Assembly (NCBI GenBank): GCA_030148505.1
Contig: JASBTI010000014.1
Location: forward strand, 1-64,000
DNA length: 64,000 bases
Direction of reading: 5' to 3'
DNA from: Rhodanobacter sp.
GTDB lineage: Bacteria > Pseudomonadota > Gammaproteobacteria > Xanthomonadales > Rhodanobacteraceae
In this document: in pieces, positions 37,608-45,759 of the stretch
Numbering within the stretch: the stretch's first letter is position 1
Layout: every line of letters starts with the position of its first letter
The notes under the pieces: model-generated
What the model was told of the DNA's origin: nothing
Seen by the model: the letters and a program-made list of their open reading frames with translations, nothing else
Databases searched by the model: none
Made by a program: the position numbers and the translations under genes

Positions 37608-39125
37608 GTGAGTTCAGTCGACCAGACACCGATCCGCGATGGCGAGCTGATGGCAGCCGTGGACATGGGCTCCAACAGCTTTCACATGGTGGTGGCGAGG
37701 GTTGAGCACGGCGAACCGCGCGTAATCGATCGTCTGCGCGACAGCGTGAGGTTAGCCGCCGGCCTGCGCTCCGACGGCACCCTTGAGGCCAGTCGCCGCG
37801 CCCGTGCTCTCAGCTGCCTGGCCCGCTTCGGTCAGCGTCTGGCTGGCCTGCCGTCATTGCGGGTCCGTGCGGTGGCCACCAATACCGTGCGCCGACTGGC
37901 CTCGCCGCACGCTTTCCTGATGGCAGCCGAAGCGGCACTGGGACATCCGATCGAAGTCGTCTCCGGACGCGAGGAAGGCCGCCTGATCTTTCTCGGGGCG
38001 GCGCACGGCCTGCCAGCCTCGCGCGAGCCGCGACTGGTAATCGATGTCGGTGGCGGCAGTACCGAGTTCATTATCGGACGCGGGCTCGCGCCGCTGCACA
38101 CCGAAAGCATCCAGGCCGGTTGCATTGCCTCCACCCAGCGCTTCTTTCCCGGCGGCAAGCTGACCCGCAAACGCTGGCAAAAAGCCTATAGCGAGATCGG
38201 CGTGCTGCTGCAGCAGTTCGACGAAGATTATCGCGAGGCCGGCTGGCAGGAGGCCTATGGCTCTTCCGGCACCGCCAAATCTATAGGTTCGGTGGTGCAG
38301 GCGATGAAATTCTCCGACGATGGCATTACCGCCTCAGCGATCGGCTCGTTACGCGACGCCTTGCTAGAACAAGGTCAGATCAGCAACCTCAAACTTCCCG
38401 GTCTGAATGAAGATCGCGTACCCATCATCGCCGGTGGCGTGGTGATCTTTGAGGCGGCGTTCGCTGCACTCGGTATCGAGCGCATGCGCATCTGTGAAAG
38501 CTCGATGCGCGAAGGCCTGCTGTGGGATCTGCTCGGCCGTGCCGGTGGCAGCGACCCGCGTACCGCCAGCATCGATGCCTTGGCAACTCGTTACAGCGTC
38601 GATCGCGCCCAGTCGCGCCGTGTCGAATCCACCGCGTTGATGCTGTTCGACCAGGTAGCCAAGGCCTGGAAGCTGGATGCCGAGGCACGCGAATGGTTGT
38701 CCTGGGCCGCACGTGTGCACGAAATCGGTCTGGCCATCGCGCATAGCCAACACCACCACCATGGCGCCTACATCCTGCGTCATGCCGATCTCGCCGGCTT
38801 CTCCCGGCAAGAGCAGCAACTACTGGCGGCCGTGGTGCAGATGCACCGCCGCAAACCGGACAAGACGGTAGTCCTGGCGTTGCCCCAGCGCCACCGCGCG
38901 CTGGCCCGCCACATCACGGCATTGTTGCGTCTAGCCGTGCTCTTCCGCCGTGCCCGGCGCGCCGAGTCGCTGCCACCGATGCGACTGGTCGCGACCAGCC
39001 AGCGGCTGCGTCTGACGCTTCCGCTTAGCTGGCTCGAACAGCACCCGCTCAGTGAGTCCGATCTGCGACAAGAGCAGTCGCCGATGGGCGAGCTGGGTTT
39101 GAAGCTGGATCTCTCCAGCAGCTGA
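37608..39125 (+). CDS. ppx: exopolyphosphatase
   Basis: A 505-residue Ppx/GppA protein. The ASKHA phosphate-binding motifs are present: AAVDMGSNSFHMVVAR, the EVVSGREEGRLIFLG glutamate, and VIDVGGGSTEFIIG, then the second-half HD-like region with RVHEIGLAIAHSQHHHHGAYIL. It removes terminal phosphate from polyphosphate, opposing ppk1 which sits directly upstream. Start GTG with GGAG eight bases upstream. Confidence 0.94.
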   Translation: MSSVDQTPIRDGELMAAVDMGSNSFHMVVARVEHGEPRVIDRLRDSVRLAAGLRSDGTLEASRRARALSCLARFGQRLAGLPSLRVRAVATNTVRRLASPHAFLMAAEAALGHPIEVVSGREEGRLIFLGAAHGLPASREPRLVIDVGGGSTEFIIGRGLAPLHTESIQAGCIASTQRFFPGGKLTRKRWQKAYSEIGVLLQQFDEDYREAGWQEAYGSSGTAKSIGSVVQAMKFSDDGITASAIGSLRDALLEQGQISNLKLPGLNEDRVPIIAGGVVIFEAAFAALGIERMRICESSMREGLLWDLLGRAGGSDPRTASIDALATRYSVDRAQSRRVESTALMLFDQVAKAWKLDAEAREWLSWAARVHEIGLAIAHSQHHHHGAYILRHADLAGFSRQEQQLLAAVVQMHRRKPDKTVVLALPQRHRALARHITALLRLAVLFRRARRAESLPPMRLVATSQRLRLTLPLSWLEQHPLSESDLRQEQSPMGELGLKLDLSSS

Positions 39126-39199
39126 CAGCCAACTATCTCTTAAGCCAGGCCTCACCGCGGCCGCGTATCATGTCTCCACGCCCAACCCGATAAATACCC

Positions 39200-39928
39200 A
39201 TGCTCAAGTCACTGCTCGCCGCCGTTCTGCTGCTCTCGCCGCTGACGCTGTCGGCACAAACCGCCAAGACGCCCGCACCGACACCACCGGCAGCTGCACC
39301 CGAAGTGCTGCTGCATACCTCGCAGGGCGACATCACCGTGCAGCTCTATCCGGACAAGGCACCCAAGAGTGTAGCGAACTTCCTGCAATACGTTCGCGAC
39401 GGCTTTTACGATGGCACCTTGTTGCATCGAGTGATTGCCGGCTATCTGGTGCAGGGGGGGCTGTATACGCGCGACCTGCAACCCAAACGCACACGGCCGC
39501 CGGTACCGAGCGAAGCTGACAACGGCCTGTCTAATCTCCGCGGCACCATCGCCGTCGCCCGCGGCGCCGATCCGAACTCCGGTACCTCGCAATTCTTCTT
39601 CAATCTGGTCGACAACCGCCGACTCGATTTCGTCGGCAACCAGAGCGGCCTGACCTGGGGCTACGCCGTCTTCGGCAAGGTGGTCAAGGGCATGGACGTG
39701 GTCGACAAGATTGCCGCCCTGCCAACACGTGCCATCGGTCCGTTTGCCGGTGACGTACCCAACCCGCTGGTGGTTATCGAAAGCGCCCGCATCATCGGCG
39801 AAGCCGCGCCGGCGTCAGCTTCCAGCACGGTACCTGCGAAGCCCAGCTCCGCGCATCCGCCCGCGCCCAAGAGCAAGCATCCGCATAAAGCCACCGACAA
39901 GAAGACCAAGGCGAATCCGCAAGCATGA
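39200..39928 (+). CDS. periplasmic cyclophilin-type peptidyl-prolyl isomerase
   Basis: A 242-residue protein with signal peptide (LLAAVLLLSPLTLSAQ). Cyclophilin fold: VANFLQYVRDGFYDGTLLHRVI, the catalytic Arg in the LHRV segment, NSGTSQFFFNLVDNRRLDF and GYAVFGKVVKGMDVVDKIA. The carboxy end is a low-complexity Ala/Pro/Ser/Lys tail (APKSKHPHKATDKKTKANPQ) not normal for PpiA. Prolyl isomerase in the periplasm. The end overlaps lpxH by four bases (ATGA). Confidence 0.88.
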   Translation: MLKSLLAAVLLLSPLTLSAQTAKTPAPTPPAAAPEVLLHTSQGDITVQLYPDKAPKSVANFLQYVRDGFYDGTLLHRVIAGYLVQGGLYTRDLQPKRTRPPVPSEADNGLSNLRGTIAVARGADPNSGTSQFFFNLVDNRRLDFVGNQSGLTWGYAVFGKVVKGMDVVDKIAALPTRAIGPFAGDVPNPLVVIESARIIGEAAPASASSTVPAKPSSAHPPAPKSKHPHKATDKKTKANPQA

Positions 39929-40653
39929 GCACGCTGTTCATCGCCGACCTGCACCTCGACGACAGCCGCCCACACATCACCCGCCTATTCGAGGATTTTC
40001 TCGCCAGCGACGCGGTGCGTCATGCCGATGCGCTGTACATCCTTGGCGATCTGGTCGAGGCCTGGATCGGCGACGACGACGATGCCGAGCTGCCGCGCCG
40101 TATCGCCCAGGCCACCCGCGCCGTGCGCGAGGCCGGCGTGGCGGTGTATTTCATTGCCGGCAACCGTGACTTTCTGCTGGGCGAGGCCTTTGCTCGGAGC
40201 GCCGGCATGGACCTGCTCGCCGACGGCACCGTACACGACATTCAGGGTCAGCCGACCCTGCTGATGCACGGCGATGTGTTGTGCACTGACGATGTCGCCT
40301 ACCAGGCCGTCCGCCAGCAGGTGCGTACGGCGCAATGGCGGCAGCAGATCCTGTCGATGTCGCTGGATGAGCGCCGCGCATTCGCCGCCAAGGCCCGTCA
40401 GGACAGCCAGCGGCACACCGGCAACACGCTGGAAACCATCATGGACGTGAATGCCGCGGCGGTCGTCGAAGCCATGCAGGACGCGGGAGTGAACCGACTG
40501 ATCCATGGCCATACCCACCGCCCCGCGATACACGATCTCCAACTCAACGGAAAACCAGCCGAGCGTATCGTGCTGGGCGACTGGTATACGCAAGGCTCGG
40601 TGTTGCGGGTCGACCAGGAACGCAAGGTATTGTCCGGCTTGCCGCTGCACTGA
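39925..40653 (+). CDS. lpxH: UDP-2,3-diacylglucosamine diphosphatase
   Basis: A 242-residue calcineurin-like metallophosphoesterase of lipid A synthesis, cleaving UDP-diacylglucosamine to lipid X. Metal-binding motifs: FIADLHLD, YILGDLVEAWIGDD, AGNRDFLLG, LMHGDVLCTDD and IHGHTHRP. ATG overlaps the cyclophilin stop (ATGA). In E. coli ppiB and lpxH are also adjacent. Converges with the arginase-fold gene. Confidence 0.93.
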   Translation: MSTLFIADLHLDDSRPHITRLFEDFLASDAVRHADALYILGDLVEAWIGDDDDAELPRRIAQATRAVREAGVAVYFIAGNRDFLLGEAFARSAGMDLLADGTVHDIQGQPTLLMHGDVLCTDDVAYQAVRQQVRTAQWRQQILSMSLDERRAFAAKARQDSQRHTGNTLETIMDVNAAAVVEAMQDAGVNRLIHGHTHRPAIHDLQLNGKPAERIVLGDWYTQGSVLRVDQERKVLSGLPLH

Positions 40654-40676
40654 GCGGCTGTGAAAAATCGCCTGCC

Positions 40677-41555
40677 TTACGACTTCGCCGCAATCGCCTC
40701 CAGCAATTCCAGGTTGAGCGCATGGTGCTGTGCCTGCCAGTCCTCCAGCTCGGCCGGATCGACCACCGGTTGCTCATCCATCGCGGACAACTGGCGTTTC
40801 CACCAGCTGTGGTAAGCGTAATGCGAGACCTCGCCATTGATGTCGCTGCCGACGAGGCGGTGACGAAGGCCATCGATCAACGCCCGCGCGTGACCGGTCA
40901 ACAACCGGCCCTGATCCCAATTAGTGTGGGCCACCTCGGGTGCAAACGCATCCTTGTCGATCGACAAATAGCTCGGCAGGGCGTGACTGCGCTGTTGTTC
41001 GACGAAGGCGTCGACCAGGGCGCCGGGGTCGTCGAAGCCCCTGAACGCATGCCCCAACCCCAGTCGACGCGACCAACCGGTGTCGACACCCATGCTCCAG
41101 TAGGTCAGCTTCTTGCGCCACAACGGCGTCAGGTAATTCTCCCAGGCGTGCCGGCTGCCGATGTCGGTCGAGGTGATCCCCAGGACATGCACATGCTCGA
41201 CCTGCGGCAGCAGGGCTACCTTGCGTACCCAGGACCCGCAATGCACGCCAAACGGAAAGCGCATGTTGTCCGGATGGTTGTCCAGCACCACCACCTGAAA
41301 CGGCGAACGGGGCTGCAGCCGCGCAATTAGCGGCCAACTCAGGTGATGGAAGTCGCCGCTGCCCAGGAACACGGTGCCGTATTGCGCTGGCAGCAGTTCG
41401 TCTAGCATCTGACGAAAACGCCGCATGATGGGCAGCGAACAGCCGAAACGTATCGACTCCTGCCAGTGTTCGAGCGGCAATACCAGACGCCCAGGCAGCG
41501 GGCCTACCGAGCGGTCGATATCGAGCACCACGGGCCTTGTGGCGAAGTCATTCAT
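40677..41555 (-). CDS. arginase-fold (ureohydrolase-like) protein of unknown substrate
   Basis: A 292-residue protein. Three motifs fit the binuclear-metal site of the arginase/deacetylase superfamily: FLGSGDFHHL (as in GGDHS), VVVLDNHPDNMRF (DXHXD) and YLSIDKDAFAPE (SXDXD). I do not recognise its subfamily; a relation to UPF0489-type peptide arginases is possible. Start at 41555 has AGGAG; it overlaps the FemAB-like gene by eight bases, so both are made together. Its neighbours (acyltransferase, ACP, ketosynthase) suggest action on an amino or guanidino compound in a lipid or acyl pathway. Function is inference. Confidence 0.65.
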   Translation of the reverse strand: MNDFATRPVVLDIDRSVGPLPGRLVLPLEHWQESIRFGCSLPIMRRFRQMLDELLPAQYGTVFLGSGDFHHLSWPLIARLQPRSPFQVVVLDNHPDNMRFPFGVHCGSWVRKVALLPQVEHVHVLGITSTDIGSRHAWENYLTPLWRKKLTYWSMGVDTGWSRRLGLGHAFRGFDDPGALVDAFVEQQRSHALPSYLSIDKDAFAPEVAHTNWDQGRLLTGHARALIDGLRHRLVGSDINGEVSHYAYHSWWKRQLSAMDEQPVVDPAELEDWQAQHHALNLELLEAIAAKS

Positions 41556-42618
41556 GATTTTTCTCCTGCGCCTCCCGCCACTGGCGGTCGCTCTCGAAAT
41601 GACGGCCCAGACGCCGCAGCAGAAATCGCAACAAGGGATTGCGTACATATACCGCGTGTCGCGTGAAGGTCATCTGCGCACCGAGGAAGGCCTTGACCTC
41701 TGGGTCGGTCCATCCCGCCACGTAGTGGCTCAGGCACCGTTCGCGCGCATAGTCGAGGTTGTGCATCCAGCTGACGAAATACAGGTTGTGCTCGCGAGCC
41801 TGCGGGTAGGCAAAGCCGACGTACTTGTCGATCAGCTTGCCGCCATGCTCATAGCAGAGGTTCCAGCCGATCATCCGCCCCGCATGACGATAGACGAAGA
41901 CCACCCCACCGCTGTCGGCATCCTGCAGCAGGCGACGAAAGAACGCAGCACTGAGGCGGTCGAAATGGGTCTCACTCTGTGCATAGACGTTGTCGAACAG
42001 CGCGTAGAATTCGGCTAGCGTGGCGATATCCTGGAAACGCCGATCGCCGGCAGGCACCGCCTCGATCTCCAGACCGGCGCGCGAACGCAGCTTGCGTCGG
42101 ATATTCTTCCGGCGCCCGGCAGACAGGCGCGCCAGGTAATCGTCGACCGAGCCGAAATCGATCGGCACCCATGCCAGTGCCTGTCCTTCCAGCAATACGT
42201 AACCCTGCTCTTCGCAAGCATGGGCAAATTGGGTGGCGTACCGATTCTGTGCCTCATCGAGCAGCGGCGAATCCTGCGCGATGTCCTTGACGATCAGCAG
42301 CTTGCAATCCCGCCCATAGGTCTGCTTCAAGCCAGCCGCCAATTGGGCCGGGGCGACCGACGCCGGCAGTGGCGCGTACTCCGACACGGTAGTGCCGGCA
42401 AAACGCGTGCGCCACTGCAGCAGGCGCCCCCACCATCGGTATAGCGGCCAGCCGCCGATCCGCCGACGCACGCCATCATCGGCCGTCGTCAGCAGATTGA
42501 ATGGCGCAAGGAAACTCGGCATGCCCTGTGGCGACCACTCCGCGCTGAAGCCGATCGGCGGCTGCGCCATGAACGCCTCGAGCAGGGCGTCCGGTTCCAA
42601 TTGAGAAATGAAAGGCAT
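41548..42618 (-). CDS. FemAB/GNAT-like acyltransferase
   Basis: A 356-residue protein with a carboxy GNAT-type fold of the FemAB kind. The region ARLSAGRRKNIRRKLRSRAGLEIEAV, then FYALFDNVYAQSETHFDRLSAAFFRRLL and the fold core GGVVFVYRHAGRMIGWNLCYEHGGKLIDKYVGF are typical of PF04339/GNAT_acetyltransf_6 relatives. It should transfer an acyl or aminoacyl group to an amine; donor (acyl-CoA, acyl-ACP or aminoacyl-tRNA) is not known. An ATG at 42618 is used rather than a TTG two codons upstream. It diverges from the ACP gene across 68 bases and overlaps the arginase-fold gene. Confidence 0.7.
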   Translation of the reverse strand: MPFISQLEPDALLEAFMAQPPIGFSAEWSPQGMPSFLAPFNLLTTADDGVRRRIGGWPLYRWWGRLLQWRTRFAGTTVSEYAPLPASVAPAQLAAGLKQTYGRDCKLLIVKDIAQDSPLLDEAQNRYATQFAHACEEQGYVLLEGQALAWVPIDFGSVDDYLARLSAGRRKNIRRKLRSRAGLEIEAVPAGDRRFQDIATLAEFYALFDNVYAQSETHFDRLSAAFFRRLLQDADSGGVVFVYRHAGRMIGWNLCYEHGGKLIDKYVGFAYPQAREHNLYFVSWMHNLDYARERCLSHYVAGWTDPEVKAFLGAQMTFTRHAVYVRNPLLRFLLRRLGRHFESDRQWREAQEKNHE

Positions 42619-42686
42619 GAGCAAGCTAATTTGCCTAGACTAGACGGTGCGCAACATAGTCGTGTGCCGCCAGGAACCTAACCGCC

Positions 42687-42959
42687 ATGAACGATACGAC
42701 CCAGCAACAAGTGTTCGACATCATTGCCAAACAGGCCAAGATCGACGTGAGCACGATCAAGCCCGAGTCCACTCTCAAGGATCTCGGCATCGAATCGCTG
42801 GAGGCGATCGAGGTGATTTTCGATATCGAGGAACATTTCAATATCAACTTTCCGGACCAGCAGGGCGCCAATTTTGACAGTGATACGGCGCAAAGTCTGG
42901 TCGATGCCGTGCAAAAGGCCCTCGACGACAAGGTGGCGGCGGGCGAAGGAAGCGACTGA
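42687..42959 (+). CDS. acyl carrier protein
   Basis: A 90-residue ACP distinct from the usual fatty-acid AcpP. The phosphopantetheine Ser37 is in LKDLGIESLEAIEVIFDIEEHF; the usual DSL is ESL here, as in many pathway-specific ACPs. The tail is acidic and short. It shares one base with the ketosynthase start (TGATG), so the two proteins are made in step. Confidence 0.9.
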   Translation: MNDTTQQQVFDIIAKQAKIDVSTIKPESTLKDLGIESLEAIEVIFDIEEHFNINFPDQQGANFDSDTAQSLVDAVQKALDDKVAAGEGSD

Positions 42960-44191
42960 TGTCGAATGTGTCGATGCGCCGGGTGGTCATTACCGGCATG
43001 GGGGCGATCAGCCCCTTCGGTGCCGGTGCCGAAACCTTGTGGCAAGGCTTGCGCGAAGGACACAGCGGCATTCGCCCGTTGCGCCATCCGGATGCGGGAC
43101 GGTTGAAGGTGAAAGTCGCGGCGCAGGTGCCGGCCAGTTTCGACCCTGCCGCACATATTGACGAACGCACCCTGCCGCTGCTGGACCGTACCTCGGAATT
43201 CGCCCTGCATGCGGCGCGTGAGGCGATAAGCCAATCCGGCCTGGACTTCGGCGACGGCGTGCTCGGCCTGCGAACCGCCGTCATTGTCGGTACCGGCGTG
43301 GGCGGCGAGACCACTCAGGACGAGCAGAGCAAGCGGTTGTATGCAGACAATGCCACCCGCGTGCATCCGCTGAGCATCGTGCGGCTGATGACCAACGCCT
43401 CGGCCAGCCAGATCAGTATTGCCTACGGTCTGCGTGGCCCCACATTCGCCGTCGCCAGCGCCTGTGCCTCGGCCAACCACGCGATCATCCAGGCGGGGCA
43501 GATGATCCGTTACGGCCTGGCAGATATTGCGATCGCCGGCGGCACCGAGGCCTGCATCACCTACGGTGCGATGCGTGCGTGGGAAGCCATGCGTGTCCTC
43601 GCCGATGAAACCTGCCGTCCGTTCAGCGCAAACCGTCGCGGCCTGGTGCTCGGCGAAGGCGCCGGCATTTTCGTGCTGGAGCTGCTTGAGCATGCCCAAG
43701 CTCGCGGTGCCACGATCCTCGCCGAGCTGGCTGGCAGCGGCATGACGGCAGACGCCACTGACATCGTGTCGCCCAGCGCCGACGGTGCTGCCGCGGCGAT
43801 GCGCCAGGCAATGGTTGATGCCGGCCTGACGCCGGAGGATATCGACTACGTCAACGCCCATGGCACCGGTACCCTCGCCAACGACAGTACCGAAACTCGG
43901 GCGATCCGACTCGCCTTCGGCGCACATGCCGATCGGCTTGCGGTGTCCTCGACCAAGTCGATGCACGGTCATGCACTGGGCGCCTCGGGCGCGCTTGAGC
44001 TGGTGGCGGTGATCGGTGCGCTGCGTGACAGCGTGGTGCCGCCGACCGCCAATCTCGACCAGCCTGATCCGGCCTGCGATCTCGACTACGTGCCGAATGT
44101 CGGGCGCGAGATGCCGGTACGTGCCGCGCTCAGCAACTCGTTTGCGTTCGGCGGCCTCAATGCCGTGCTGGCTCTCAAGCACGCGCCGTGA
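42959..44191 (+). CDS. beta-ketoacyl-ACP synthase, FabF-like
   Basis: A 410-residue condensing enzyme. Thiolase fold with catalytic Cys near 169 (VASACASANHA), His near 300 (YVNAHGTGTLANDSTE) and His near 336 (STKSMHGHALGASGALE), plus the FGGLNAVLAL end: a full Cys-His-His elongation type synthase, not a chain-length factor. Coupled to the upstream ACP and apart from the main fatty-acid genes, it points to a dedicated acyl chain or an aminoacyl-ketide. No ketoreductase or dehydratase is nearby, so it relies on housekeeping enzymes or makes a ketoacyl product. Confidence 0.88.
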   Translation: MSNVSMRRVVITGMGAISPFGAGAETLWQGLREGHSGIRPLRHPDAGRLKVKVAAQVPASFDPAAHIDERTLPLLDRTSEFALHAAREAISQSGLDFGDGVLGLRTAVIVGTGVGGETTQDEQSKRLYADNATRVHPLSIVRLMTNASASQISIAYGLRGPTFAVASACASANHAIIQAGQMIRYGLADIAIAGGTEACITYGAMRAWEAMRVLADETCRPFSANRRGLVLGEGAGIFVLELLEHAQARGATILAELAGSGMTADATDIVSPSADGAAAAMRQAMVDAGLTPEDIDYVNAHGTGTLANDSTETRAIRLAFGAHADRLAVSSTKSMHGHALGASGALELVAVIGALRDSVVPPTANLDQPDPACDLDYVPNVGREMPVRAALSNSFAFGGLNAVLALKHAP

Positions 44192-44203
44192 CCACGCCAA
44201 CCG

Positions 44204-44279
44204 TGTAGGAGCGCACCCTGTGCGCGATGGCTCTTGGCCGTGTCGCCGAAAAGCATCGCGCACAGGGTGCGCTCCTACA
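44204..44279. repeat. REP palindrome with GTAG core
   Basis: Two perfect 26-base arms (44204-44229 and 44254-44279) that begin TGTAGGAGCGCACCCTGTGC, separated by 24 bases. The GTAG element and size match REP sequences of Xanthomonadales and Pseudomonads, which are moved by RAYT transposases. It lies between the ketosynthase (plus) and aminotransferase (minus) 3' ends and can act as a transcription end. No second copy was noticed in the window. Confidence 0.85.
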
Positions 44280-44310
44280 AGGGCGTGGCCGTGGGGCACG
44301 CCCTTCGACC

Positions 44311-45711
44311 TCAGGCCTTCTTGGCTTTGGTCAGCAACTGATCGAGCAGCGCGATCGCCAGATCGATCTCCTCATGGGTGATCTCCAGCGACGGCGCGAA
44401 GGTGATCACGTTCTTGTACCAGCCACCCACATCGAGCACCAGACCGATTTTCTTGCCGTCGTGCTCGAGGTCGCCAGCCAGACCGATGTCGACCATCGTA
44501 TCCAGCAGGGCCTTGTTCGGGGTGAAGCCGTCGTCGGTGCAGATTTCCGCGCGCAGCGCCAGTCCCAGACCGTCGACGTCACCGATTTCCTTGTGACGCT
44601 TCTGCAGGTCGCGCAGGCCTTCGAGGAAGTGCGCGCCCTTCTTCGGCACGCTGCTCTCGTAATCGAGTTCATAACCCATCTTGATCACTTCCAACCCCAG
44701 CGAGGTGCCCAGCGGGTTGGAATTGAAGGTGGAGTGGGTGGAGCCGGGCGGGAACACGGTCGGATTGATCAGCTCCTCGCGCGCCCACAGACCGGACAAC
44801 GGGTTCAAGCCGTTGGTCAGCGCCTTGCCGAACACCAGCACGTCCGGGGTCACGCCGAAATGCTCGATCGACCACAGCTTGCCGGTGCGCCAGAAACCCA
44901 TCTGGATCTCGTCGACCACCATCAGAATGCCGTACTGGTCGAGCACTTTCTTCAGACCCTTGAAGAAGCCCATCGGCGGGATCACGTAACCGCCGGTGCC
45001 CTGGATCGGCTCGATATAGAATGCCGCGTACTCGGCCTGGCCGGTCTTCGGGTCCCACACGCCGTTGTATTCGGTTTCGAACAGCCGGGCGAACTGGTTC
45101 ACGCAGCTGTCCGAGTACTCCTCCGGCGTCATGCCCCTGGGACGACGGAACGGATACGGAAACGGCAGAAACATCGCGCGTTCACCGAAATGGCCGAAAC
45201 GGCGGCGGTAGCGGTAACTGGAGGTGATGGACGAGGCTCCAAGGGTGCGGCCGTGGTACCCCCCTTCGAACGCAAACATCAGGCTCTTGCCATTGCGCGC
45301 GTTGCGCACGATCTTCAGCGAATCCTCGATCGCCTGCGCGCCGCCGACGTTGAAGTGCACCCGGCCGTCGAGTCCGAACTTCTTCTTCGCATCCAGCGCC
45401 ACCGTTTTGGCCAGCTCGATGCGGGTCTGGTGCAGATACTGGCTGGCCACTTGCGGCAGGCGGTCGATCTGCGCCTTGAGCACATTGTTCAGGCGCGGGT
45501 TGCCATAGCCGAAGTTGACCGCCGAATACCACATCTGCAGATCGAGAAACGGTGTACCGGCGGTGTCGAACATGTAGCTGCCTTCGCCGTGACGGAAGAT
45601 CTTCGGCGGGTCCACATAGTGCACGGTGTCGCCAAACGAGCTGTACTTCGCCTCGTCCGCAAGCAGTTGCGCGTCGTCGATGAAGCCGGCGGCGGTCTTG
45701 TCGATTTTCAT
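44311..45711 (-). CDS. class-III aminotransferase (lysine/ornithine/GABA type)
   Basis: A 466-residue PLP enzyme. The PLP Lys is in VLVFGKALTNGLNPLSG near 296; DEIQMGFWRTG binds the cofactor ring, and AFEGGYHGRTLGASS and HFNVGGAQAIEDSL are class-III signatures. The closest known style is L-lysine 6-aminotransferase or acetylornithine-type enzymes; the substrate is not certain. It should transfer the omega-amino group to 2-oxoglutarate. It lies 48 bases downstream of the HAD phosphatase gene and is separated from the ACP-ketosynthase pair by the REP element. Confidence 0.8.
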   Translation of the reverse strand: MKIDKTAAGFIDDAQLLADEAKYSSFGDTVHYVDPPKIFRHGEGSYMFDTAGTPFLDLQMWYSAVNFGYGNPRLNNVLKAQIDRLPQVASQYLHQTRIELAKTVALDAKKKFGLDGRVHFNVGGAQAIEDSLKIVRNARNGKSLMFAFEGGYHGRTLGASSITSSYRYRRRFGHFGERAMFLPFPYPFRRPRGMTPEEYSDSCVNQFARLFETEYNGVWDPKTGQAEYAAFYIEPIQGTGGYVIPPMGFFKGLKKVLDQYGILMVVDEIQMGFWRTGKLWSIEHFGVTPDVLVFGKALTNGLNPLSGLWAREELINPTVFPPGSTHSTFNSNPLGTSLGLEVIKMGYELDYESSVPKKGAHFLEGLRDLQKRHKEIGDVDGLGLALRAEICTDDGFTPNKALLDTMVDIGLAGDLEHDGKKIGLVLDVGGWYKNVITFAPSLEITHEEIDLAIALLDQLLTKAKKA

Positions 45712-45759
45712 GGTGTGTTCCGGGGAATGAAGTTCGTGAAAAGCTGAAGGAAGCGTCGT

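Noticed and set aside
42635..44299. Minus-strand frame of 554 residues opposite the ACP and ketosynthase
   Set aside because: The plus-strand genes have complete active sites; the minus frame is a GC-codon shadow.
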